The notes beneath the pieces were generated by a model. That model saw nothing but the letters and a program-made list of their open reading frames with translations. It made no database searches and was not told the origin of the DNA. From positions 29,766,642 through 29,830,641 of the forward strand of contig CP114483.1 of the NCBI GenBank assembly GCA_027186245.1: DNA of 64,000 nucleotides, written 5' to 3'. A program made the position numbers and the translations under genes. The DNA comes from Coriaria nepalensis. Taxonomy: Eukaryota > Streptophyta > Magnoliopsida > Cucurbitales > Coriariaceae. How positions within the stretch are numbered: position 1 is the first letter of the stretch; every line of letters starts with the position of its first letter. This document shows, one piece after another, positions 40,323 to 49,559 of the stretch.

Positions 40323-42566
40323 ATGTCGGAGCCAAGGAAAGCTTGCATCTTTTACAAGCTCATTGTTCACTCCATTCTTCAAGACAACAAGCTGGTACTA
40401 CTTTTTATTTTTTTTCCTTTTTTTTTTTCGTTTTAGTTAGTAGCAGTTGTACTATACTCTGCAATGCATGTATCTATTGACCTGTTGTCTTCGAAGGTCC
40501 CTAGATTATTTATTTACTTTCTCTTCAACCACGTTTGGTTTCTGAGAAAATTAGTAAGTGATGGAAAACACATTTGTTATCTGTAGCGTAGATCAACAAC
40601 GACAATCTGTGCATCTTTTTTTTGTCAGCCTAGAATTTCCAGGAACTTGTAATTCGTTGCATGATTAGATCTTGGTTTAGAGAAATCAGAGGGGACTATT
40701 AATTACTAACTAGTTCAGGTGCTGAAAACCCTGAGAAATAAATAGTGATTGGCGAATCTGCAATTTGGTTAGATTGTCATGGGAAGAAAAGGACTGTAAC
40801 AGCGTTTGAGTCTTTGAGACAAATTGGCCGGAGTTTCCGACCAGATTTAGAGTTTAAAATGTTTTCCCAAGTTACATAGTATACTGGATTTGTATTATAT
40901 ATATTCTTTCAGTGGGACCATGTTGTGCTCCTGGTTGATCCAATGTGGGCCTGCCACTTACTGTGGGTTCCAACTGTGTTCCTTTTTTGTATCTTCAGAG
41001 GATTCCTAGTAAGTTTGTAAGGAAATATGGTGATGAGCTATCTGCTGTTGCTACTCTAGTTGTTGATAAGTCCCGTGAATGGCTTGTGGAAGTGAAAACA
41101 TCCGGCCGAACAAGGTGGTTCTGTGATGGTTGGCTCGAATTCTTACAAAATCACTGCATTCATGTCGGTCACCTTTTGGTCTTCCAATATGAAGGAAACT
41201 CCAGTTTCAACGTGTACGTGTTCAACTTGACCGACAACAGGAATCACAAATGTACTAGTTGTAGTAACTCTAGCCCCATGGGATCCACTTCTCTTTCCTT
41301 GAGAAACGAGGATTTGGATGAGACTAAATGGAAGAACTCTATGCTCAGGCTTGATGAGGAGAATAATTTGATTCCAACAAAGGGTGATGATAATTTGAAA
41401 GTTAAACGGTCCACTAAGGATATTGGGGTTCAGTTTAGCGGATGCGGGCTTGGGATGATTATGGAGAAAATTGAGTTTGTTTTGGAAAATGAAGTAAGAG
41501 AAAGGGACAATAAAAGAAAATTCAAAGTTAAAGACGAATCTAGTAAGCTCTATCAACTTTATTATATCCTCTATTCACATGGTTACCTATACCAGGAATT
41601 CTTACATGGATCCAACCTAAGACCAACTACGTGATCTTTTTTATATTTATAGCAGTACGTTCGGTCTTAGGTTGGATCCATGTTAGAATTTCTCTTATCC
41701 AATATGCATTTGGGGAGGTCTAAGCCTTAGGGAGAGTCCTCAAGGTTTAGGCCATTTTATATGTTGGGCAAGCTGTTAAAATTGGAATGTAAGCTTAGGT
41801 ATCGATTATGTCGGCTCTAATTAAATGGGGTTTAAATGGATTAGCTACCATGGTCTAAAGACCCTAAACTGGATTTTGTTTACCCAAACTGAATTTAGGT
41901 CCCAATTTGGCATTTGAAACACCTACCCAAATGTACTAATCATCCACTTTCTCTTCTCTCTCACTGCTCTAATGAAGTTCATGTAGATGCAAATGAACAG
42001 TCAGTCAATCCAAAAGCAAAAACCCCGAGCACAAAAATTATTAGGGGGTTGACCAATGTATCTATTGAAGAGAAAGAGAGAGTCTCAAAGGCAGCTGATG
42101 ATCTCAAGCCGCCTAATCCTTATTGTAAGGTTACTATGCGACAATCTTATGTGAATAAGGGATATCTTTTGGTGAGCCCCTTTTACTGAAAATAGGGCTT
42201 ATTTATTATTTACTCCAATCTTAAGTACATTTGCTTGAATATCATGCAACTTCTTTTTTTTTTTTGTTTGCATAGCATATACCATCTGGGTTTGCTCAGT
42301 ATCTAGATGGGGTGGCAAAGTTTATTACACTTGAGGATGGTAATGGAAAGAAGTGGCCTGTTCGGCTCATTTTTGAGGATGGGGATGGAAACAAGGGCCG
42401 AAAAGCTAAACTGAGCAAGGGCTGGTTTGAATTTGTGTTAGGGAATGATTTGAAAGAAGGAGATGTTTGTGTCTTTGAACTTGTGAAAGTTAATGATACG
42501 GTGCTCAAGGTTACAATTTTCCGGGTTTGTGAAAATTCCGAACCAGCGAGTGCACCTTTGATGTAA
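40323..42566 (+). CDS. B3 domain transcription factor, VRN1/REM-like (tandem copy 2)
   Basis: Four exons: 40323-40394, 40999-41542, 41987-42171 and 42276-42566, with phases 0, 1, 0 as in copy 1, 1092 nt (363 aa). Exon 1 gives MSEPRKACIFYKLIVHSILQ before DNKL and joins RIPSKFVRKYGDELSAVATL in exon 2, rebuilding the first B3 domain (about residues 9-105). The second B3 domain (about 247-350) contains WPVRLIFED, LSKGWFEFVLG and [10 protein letters not shown]. The linker is shorter than in copy 1. Same strand, same exon plan and related domains argue for tandem duplication, followed by transposon insertion between the copies. The N-terminus has lost the MPRP opening. The frame looks intact and functional. 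Confidence 0.87.
41594..41693. repeat. Long hairpin in intron 2 of B3 gene 2
   Basis: The left arm 41594-41632 pairs with the right arm 41657-41693. The fully matched core is CATGGATCCAACCTAAGACC, with flanking pairs and few mismatches. The loop is about 24 bases and A/T-rich. This could be a tiny MITE, a snap-back repeat or a microRNA-like precursor; the sequence alone does not decide. Confidence 0.85.
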
Positions 42567-42604
42567 GATTTTGGATGACTGGGACTCCTATCACATATGG
42601 GTTG

Positions 42605-42825
42605 GTAAGTTTTTAAACTGTTGATATAAAGTCTTATGATTATTAAAATGACATTATATCATGCTTGTTCTCATTCCTCAGTGACTCTGAGTCGTACTAG
42701 ATTATTTGTCTGAATGTTTCAGGTCTTTTATTATGTTCTTACAGATTTGTAATTTGAAAATTTAGCGTTCAAGTAATATTGAAATTTTTTCATTCCTCTC
42801 TTTTCTTTTTTCTGGTTACTTGCAG
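42605..42825 (+). other. Possible 3' UTR intron of B3 gene 2
   Basis: A clean donor (TTG|GTAAGT) at 42605 and a pyrimidine-rich acceptor (TTACTTGCAG) ending at 42825 lie 39 bases after the stop codon. No transcript data support it. Confidence 0.4.
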
Positions 42826-43864
42826 GAACTACCTGGATTTTCCTCGATGTATATATATATGTGTGCTCGGTGTCTCAGATCACAAGTTACTTGTGCACAT
42901 TATGGGCTGTATATTTTGTAAATTATAAGATCTTCAACTAATGAGATTCTATGTTTTAACTTGATATGACTTTGCTAATCTCTTTTTTTAATGCTTAGTC
43001 ATTAACTAAATGTGGAAGAAGAGTGATATGTGTACTAAGGATGCAGCCATGATTTATGTATGTACTGGATGTGAAAGAGCAGGTGGGTCCCATCACCGGA
43101 AGTAAGATGCATGGTCAGTCCGGATACATGTACTTTATGAGACTGGTACCTTATGAGCCGCGCACATGAAGCTAGCCCCCAAGGCGGCTCATGCGCCTGG
43201 CTCCCTCGCATGGAAGTGGTTCCCGAGGAGGCGGGAGGTTGGTCCCAAGGAGGACCCTTTGCACTGTGGCCCATTATCAGAAAAATTCTTGCATGAGTCA
43301 CATAGTCATATTCATATACTATTCATATAGTCTAATAAATACAATCGTATCAACTGATATGCGTGATATGATTTTATTTATCTAATTATTCATTTATCTG
43401 ATTATGAGAATAGAGTATGAATAAAACTTATGAGTCAGTACTCATCATGTCAAACGATTCATAAGATATTATATTGCCCTGTAAAGACTCCTTACAGGGA
43501 ATGCAGATGATGCTGCAATAGATAGTTTCTTGCCATGTTTCTAAAAAACGGAAAAGAACAAAACAAAACAAAAAATCTAATCTCCCTGTCAACTAACCGT
43601 TCTCTTCCAAGTTTCTAACCTTATCCATTTTACTCATCCCCATAGAAATTCTTCAGTTTCTTCCCCTCTATCTTAAAAAATTTGACTTAATTTTGAAAGA
43701 AATAAACTTTCTAGTTTCCACCAGAAAAAAGTGATCCATCTTATTTCCTTAGTAAACTCTTTTTCCCTTTTCTCTTCCTCTCTACTACTATACAAACAGC
43801 TAATAAGCTCTTTCCATTAGTATCTTATAACTTTGCAGCTATCCACTAAAGAAAACTAATTTAA
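42826..43864. other. Spacer with a G/C-rich block
   Basis: The block 43080-43280 is much richer in G/C than its surroundings (AGGCGGGAGGTTGGTC-type phrases) and has an open minus frame of 88 codons (43301-43035) with no recognised family. It looks like inserted DNA, perhaps part of an LTR or a SINE-like unit. The stretch before 43865 is pyrimidine-rich and is the likely leader of the petM-like gene. Confidence 0.4.
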
Positions 43865-44257
43865 ATGGCAACAACCGCCTTGTCCATGGCTTCTCTGGCC
43901 ATGGCCATAACGGCCACCACCACCATGGTGGTTTCCGGCTCAAGGAAGCTGAAGTCTAACAAAGTGAATTACATAACAGGGCTCAATTCTTTGGAGTGAA
44001 AGCACAAGACAATGTGGTATTCTCATTAGGGAATAGTTCTTGCACTGAACAATTGTTTGCAAAAGATGGTGAGCTCTTTGAGATCAGAAGGGAAAGGAGG
44101 AAGTAGAAGAACAGGTGGAGTTGCACTTTCTTCTACTTGCAATGCTGTTAGTGAGATTTTCAAGATTGCAGTCATTATCAATGGTCTTGTGCTTGTCGGG
44201 GTTGCTGTTGGGTTCGTTCTTCTCCAAATCGAAGCTGCTGTCGAAGAGTCTGAGTGA
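43865..44257 (+). pseudogene. petM: Cytochrome b6f subunit PetM, nuclear-encoded; frame broken twice
   Basis: PetM is a small single-span subunit of the thylakoid cytochrome b6f complex. The ATG at 43865 opens a Ala/Thr/Met-rich transit peptide in frame with the mature end: [20 protein letters not shown] followed by [19 protein letters not shown] and the stop at 44255-44257. Between them the frame fails. At the TTCTTT run (43988-43992) one base appears to be missing, giving a TGA at 43997. At the AAAA run (about 44061-44064) one extra base restores the first frame. The intervening 70 bases still read sensibly in the shifted frame (FGVKAQDNVV, then CTEQLFAK). No intron can explain single-base changes. 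It is either a young pseudogene or an assembly with two homopolymer errors. Confidence 0.82.
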
Positions 44258-44845
44258 GATTTGATTTTTTTTTTTTTAATGATTTATAGAATTAATTACT
44301 CGGGAAAATGGTCAATGGTTTTTTCATTATTATTATTTATGATGAAGTTTGTATGTTACTCTTACTCTTCAGCTAATTAGAACTTTGTTGTTTTGCATGA
44401 TAACAACAAAAAAACAAGGGTCAAAGATGTATTGACCACTTCATCAAAATACCTTAAAATTTTATCTTGAAGGTAAATTTTGATGCAAAAAGTGACTTCT
44501 TGATTAAGATGATTTCCAATGAAAACCTAACACGATTTTGTTATGTAAAAGACATCTAATGAAAGGAGAGTTTTAATACACATGTTTATTTATGTATTTT
44601 TCATAACTCTTATTCATATTTATATCAGTATTTTCCTTAACTCTTAATCAGTATAAAAAGAACATATTTTTTTGTTGGAACCTAGAGTTTGTCATTACAA
44701 ACTAGAGTTTTAGATGCAAGAGCAATAAGAGAGGATTAGTAGTTAACTTGTCATATTCCAATATGTATTATTGATTTAACAATCATAATGCTTTAGCTAG
44801 TTACACACTAAGAAAGGACTTGATAGTTTTTACCTCTCTTCCTCT
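44258..44845. other. Spacer between petM-like gene and DUF716 gene
   Basis: This is AT-rich sequence downstream of two convergent genes. It should contain both 3' untranslated regions. No element was recognised. Confidence 0.5.
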
Positions 44846-45643
44846 TTACCTATTACAAAGTTTGATGAATGATCTTTGCTTTATCTCATCAATAGTTAAT
44901 GAGATTCCATCAACACCTCTACTATGAAGTTTCTCATACTCTCTCAACTGCCCTTTTGAACTAAGATTTTCGGACCCAGCTAACTTGAGTGAAATAAACC
45001 TTGAAAATATAGGAACTCCATAAATTATCCAACTAAATTGCAAATTAGCCAAAGCTCGAGCCCTCATATCGGTATCATTCGACTCACAAATGATCGCTCC
45101 AAACATCTCGTCCCCACTATTTTTTATCATTCTCATGTTACAACCCGTTGGTACAAAACCTGGAACCCATAACATAAACCGCATGTTCACAAACCAGCAT
45201 CCTTGAAATAAAACCGAAACCGGAACCGAAAGGGCAAAAGCATAAAGAAAACAAGAAGGGAAACAAGTAGATATAAGAGAAGATATGAAACAAACAAACA
45301 CTATTAGCTGAAGAGGTATATGATAATGGCCCTCTATCACGACGTGGTCCATAGAGTGAAAATGGAGAAGGAAAAATTCTTGACCGAAAAGAGAAGCTCT
45401 GAGGATTCCCATGAACCCGGATAAGGTGTTTGATGAATTGGTTAATTCAAAACAAAGGGCGAAGCTGGAAAATAGGGCAAGGTGGAGGAAAATGGAGGCA
45501 TGTTCAAAGTTGGTGAGATTGAAAGAGAAGTCAAGAGGAGGGAAGTTTAGAATTTGAAGGAGAATTGCTAAAATGGAGAAAGAGAAGATGAAAATGAGCT
45601 CAAGGTAGTTGAGTTTTGAACCAGAATTGCACGATGAAGTCAT
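44846..45643 (-). CDS. DUF716 / TMEM45-like multi-span membrane protein
   Basis: Single-exon frame of 265 aa. The family signature HSMDHVVIEGHYHIPLQL lies at about residues 95-112; the His/Glu cluster is typical of DUF716 proteins, where FHxH and EGxxH motifs recur. About six hydrophobic segments are visible: around residues 16-33, 47-64, 82-93, 111-127, 132-152 and 198-213. The C-terminal tail is charged and cytosolic-looking. TMEM45-like proteins sit in endomembranes; some plant relatives are induced by pathogens, but the biochemical role is unknown. The start is the only ATG near the frame opening and the length is normal for the family. It converges with the petM-like gene. Confidence 0.85.
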   Translation of the reverse strand: MTSSCNSGSKLNYLELIFIFSFSILAILLQILNFPPLDFSFNLTNFEHASIFLHLALFSSFALCFELTNSSNTLSGFMGILRASLFGQEFFLLHFHSMDHVVIEGHYHIPLQLIVFVCFISSLISTCFPSCFLYAFALSVPVSVLFQGCWFVNMRFMLWVPGFVPTGCNMRMIKNSGDEMFGAIICESNDTDMRARALANLQFSWIIYGVPIFSRFISLKLAGSENLSSKGQLREYEKLHSRGVDGISLTIDEIKQRSFIKLCNR

Positions 45644-46082
45644 GATGAGAAGAGCCTCTTTGAATATAGGCTTTGATTGTATTGATAGTGTGCCCTACAA
45701 AGGTACCCATTTGAGAGAGATCTCCCATTTTTTTTTTTTGGTATATGGTGATGATGTTATTAACGCACTAATAGCTCTATATATACACCAAAGTGATTGT
45801 AAATGAATTGTGGTAATCTAGTTATTACCGTCTCTTTTTGGTGAATTATGCACGTGTTTCCATAAACAAAGATGGTAGAAGAAAGCTGAAAAGAAAGGGG
45901 GACTCTACGTGCAACATTGGCACAAGTCTGGAGAAAAAATGGGAGTCTGAAGGAAAAGCATTAGTATGTAAAGCAAAGAAAAGAAAAATGAAATAGTATA
46001 ATTAGTATTTTATACATATGACATAGCATAATTGATCGCATAATATGCTATAATAGCTAAAAACCGTGTGTATACACTAATG
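45644..46082. other. Upstream region of DUF716 gene
   Basis: Presumed promoter and leader of the DUF716 gene, read toward the left. There is nothing else recognisable. Confidence 0.45.
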
Positions 46083-46498
46083 CTAGAATGGGGTTGGGAC
46101 TTTTAACGGCAATTATGCAATCATACATAATGCTATAAATATACGTGACAAACCAAACCTTATCATAAACACAAATGTCACAATGATGTAATAAAAATGT
46201 GACGTATAAAATTTGCGTTTATGATTATGACAGAATCTAATTTGCTACGTCGCCATAGAGCCATACATAAATTCCTCGCACTATTTATGACAGAATCTAA
46301 TTTGCTACGTCCCCCAATTTTGACTGTCCCACATAACCTCGCGATATCTGATTTGAGCCCATTAACCAATAGCTAAAACACATTATTATAGCGTCAATTT
46401 ATGAATCAGTATAGCTCTTGACAAATGCCGTTGATTAACACAATCACAAGCACTACGTCCACAAGGCATTGCCATTAAAAGTCCCAACCCCATTATAG
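46083..46498. mobile_element. MITE, 416 bp
   Basis: The left end CTAGAATGGGGTTGGGACTT and the reverse complement of the right end CTATAATGGGGTTGGGACTT differ at one base in 20. The match continues to about 31 bases (TTTAACGGCAAT against TTTAATGGCAAT). There is no coding frame. I could not define a convincing target duplication, so the superfamily is open. Confidence 0.75.
46225..46311. repeat. 60-bp internal tandem repeat of the MITE
   Basis: TATGACAGAATCTAATTTGC followed by TACGTC occurs at 46226 and again exactly 60 bases later. The sequence between the two cores is not conserved. Confidence 0.85.
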
Positions 46499-47985
46499 AA
46501 ACTAGAAATTTACACCAAAAGTATTTTACCAACAAAAACAAAAAAGAGAGAATATAAACATGAATTAGTACTATGCTTTGGGAGGAAGAAAAAGGCCAAA
46601 CCAAAAACTCATGTTGTAAATACGCTTTTGCTAATAACTTAAACACAAACTTCTGCAGAATCAGTCAGATTGAGAATAGATTATAACTTTTCTAGTTTTC
46701 TGGTGAAGTAATACAACTGCAAGTTCACCATAATCTCTGTGCTGCAGCTTACAGAAATAAGAAATAAAGAAAACCGATTATCTTAACAGTCACAATGGCA
46801 ACTCAAAACCTAAGGCTGTCGTAACATGCTGAGAAGTACAACCATGAAATAAATCATCATCTACTTGTAATTCCTAAAAGGCTGACATTGGGTGTTGTAA
46901 ATGTACTAACTATAATGACAAAGAAAAACAAAATTGGTATAATGATATCATCTTCTTTCAGAACTCAGTGGGATTCTTCTATATTTCTTGTTAAAACATA
47001 GGGACTTACTCACAAACGCAATAGACTATCTCATTTGGAAGATTAGCAGCCATTGTACATTAAGTCCAAGCCATCTGCAAAACAAGAGTAATTCACATGA
47101 GCTCAGCTACCAAAGATTGATACTGCGTAAACCAGTGACTTGTTGTTTTAACAAGTCCATAACAACTATAGCGACTTGCAAATGCAAGTGCCATGAGGAT
47201 AAATAAGAGAAGAAAAGAAAACTGTTTGCCATGCCTAACATGCACAACCGTTTATCTATTTCAAATGCAACTATTTACTAGCACAATAGAAGGAAAGATC
47301 TGGATGTCCACTATATATTTCCAAGAAAGCAAAATTTCTTCTGTAGAAATCTGACCATAGCTTCTACAGATTTTGTTATGCCCTCCTTGGAGAAAACCAA
47401 AAGAACATGAAGAATAACTATAATTATAAAGGAAGAATCTATCATTATATAATCCGAGAAGGAATTTATTTTGGATTCCTCATAAATTTTGTAATTGAAA
47501 TGACAGACATTAACAAAAGTAAGTGAAACTTCTGTCTCATAAAAAAGGAAAACTGCATGCTCTATCTAGCCAATCAAGGACTGACAATCTCAGAGATGTC
47601 AATATGCCTAGTGTTACATATCACAGAAAATTGTGAATGTTTTCCCATTGTTCTCTTCGAAATCTACCCAGATCCAAACTTATAATCCACATTTTCACTG
47701 CACTAAAAAGCCTACTCTAGAAGTTGAGCATCTTAAACAAGATAATATCATAATAACCTACAAATCAACGTTGAAAAACCGGCATCAACTTTATATAGAA
47801 AATACACGATATTTAGCTGTTTTTTATTGTCAATGTTTGGCCCAAAACAAAACAAATTCCCTAAAATGGATTCTAGTATTGCAGTCTTTGACATGAAAGC
47901 ATCCCTCTTAAGGATCAGAATTTCAAGAGTTGAAATCCATAATGCGAAAAAACAAATTGGTATCAAGCAAGTACCTTAAATTTTC
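46499..47985. other. Spacer, probably including the DPH3 3' UTR
   Basis: No protein is recognised; the small frames are incidental. On the minus strand a donor (AAG|GTACTTGC at 47974) and an acceptor (TTTTGCAG ending at 47075) would define a 3' UTR intron of DPH3 of about 900 bases, leaving a terminal exon below 47074. This is inferred from splice-site quality only. Confidence 0.4.
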
Positions 47986-48246
47986 TTAAACAACGGCGAC
48001 TGGTTGTTGCTTAGATTGATCGACACCCTTGCTCTTACTCTTCTGATCAGAATCGGAGAGAAAATCCTCCATGTTATAGACAACGGTGATGTAAAGGGAG
48101 CAGCTAGGGCATCTAGCAATCTCTTCGCCTAGCTTAAGATCATCCTTTGTGATCTGGAAGAGGTCGCCGCAAGGACATGGGTACGTATACGCCTGCAACT
48201 CCTCGTTCCACTCCATATCCTCGATCTCCACGTCGTCGTACGACAT
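47986..48246 (-). CDS. DPH3: Diphthamide biosynthesis protein 3 (CSL zinc finger)
   Basis: 86 aa, one exon. DPH3 binds iron or zinc and supplies electrons to the radical-SAM enzyme DPH1-DPH2 in the first step of diphthamide formation on elongation factor 2; it also serves Elongator (KTI11). The CSL domain is complete: MSYDDVEIEDMEW at the start, then YPCPCGDLF with Cys at 24 and 26, and ARCPSCSLY with Cys at 46 and 49, giving the four metal ligands. The tail is charged with a Lys/Gln-rich end. I chose ATG 48246 because the conserved family start is MSYDD. The same frame is open to an ATG at 48444, which would add 66 poorly conserved, Lys/Ser-rich residues. Confidence 0.93.
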   Translation of the reverse strand: MSYDDVEIEDMEWNEELQAYTYPCPCGDLFQITKDDLKLGEEIARCPSCSLYITVVYNMEDFLSDSDQKSKSKGVDQSKQQPVAVV

Positions 48247-49305
48247 CGCTTTCTCCGCCCTTCCTTCTTCTCTGACCTTCACTCCCTCGTTGCAAGTCTT
48301 GCTTTGCTCCTCGACGTGAAGGGATGAACTCTTTTTTTTTTTTTTTGGGTCAAGAAGAGATGGATTTAGCGAGGGGTCACACGTCGTCGTCTTTGTTTGG
48401 TTATTTAGGGTTTTGGAAACCGACATAAACAGCCAAAGCGACATACATATTCGATTCAGTTCATCAAAGTTTTTAAAAGGTTAATTTACTTTTGTTATTT
48501 GTACATTTTATTTTTTATGAATTTATTTTTATATAATTTTCGATTATTTTTTAATTTAAATAAGATTATTTAATTTTTTGAACATGATACATTAATATAA
48601 TATAATATATTATTACAAAAATTATTTTTATTATTTTTATTTTCTCTCATGTTAATTTTATTTTTTTAAATGCTAAAATTAGGAATAAAAAAAAAGAAAT
48701 CATTTCTTATTAAAAAAACGAGTGAAATGATTTGACTTTTTTTTTATGAAAACACTATTGAAAAGATTCAATTTTTTCACGAGTTATTCAAATCAAATTA
48801 AATCTTTATGAAAATTCGATCAGATCGATCCGATTCTTTCTTACAAAAAAAAATAATAATCAACCCGGTTCATTTTCTTCGTAAAAAAAGATGAACCAGA
48901 TATTCAAAAATAAAAAATCAAATAAAAAACTTCTAACCAGCTCTCCGTTTAAGATCTTGTATTGAATCTCCATTCAAAATTTAGTTTAAATTATTTATTT
49001 ATTTATATTTAAGATTGAGAGGAAGATGACCAATTTAAGCTTTAGACCAAATCTCATAAAAAAATTTCTAATATTATGGGAGACATATTATACGAGGCAA
49101 AAATTTTAATATATGACTAAATCCTTCTGCTTTCATACATGATTGCCCTAACGTCACTCTTACCTGCCTGTGTTTAACTCTGACGATTTCACTGCCCCTT
49201 CTAGCTTCGTATATTTATTTTGTTATTTTGAAGGTTTTGTGAGGGAATAGAATGATAATATATTAAATCATAACTAGATTACATTATGAAAAATGACATG
49301 TTGGT
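48247..49305. other. DPH3 leader and AT-rich spacer
   Basis: 48247-48480 is the likely DPH3 leader and promoter. Beyond it the DNA is AT-rich; the phrases around 48720-48860 (GATTCAATTTTTTCACGAG, GATCAGATCGATCCGAT) recur in altered form at 52480-52690 on the far side of the copia relic. This suggests that the relic sits inside an older repeat. Confidence 0.4.
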
Positions 49306-49339
49306 TTCAGCTCCATGCTTGGAATTCAACTATTTATTT
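49306..49339. repeat. 34-bp direct repeat, copy 1
   Basis: It begins TTCAGCTCCATGCTTGGAAT and is identical to 52362-52395 except for one C/T difference. The bases on either side of the two copies differ. The two copies bracket the copia relic. Confidence 0.92.
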
Positions 49340-49559
49340 ATGAAAGGGTAGTTTAGTCTTTGTAGTTTTTATCTATTTTCTATTATGTAACAAAACACTA
49401 CGTATCTACACAACATTTGCGCAGCTTTCATTCTCTTCATAGTATCTACTATTGGGCCACACCTTCTTGATCCCACATCATGACTACTCTTGAAGATTTG
49501 AGCCACACACCTTTGTCCATCGTGCCACCAATGGCGCCGCCGGCGGTTATACCACAACT

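Noticed and set aside
43865..44257. An intron as the explanation of the petM frame break
   Set aside because: The sequence between the shifts still encodes family-like residues in the shifted frame, and only single bases need to be added and removed; no GT/AG pair restores the protein.
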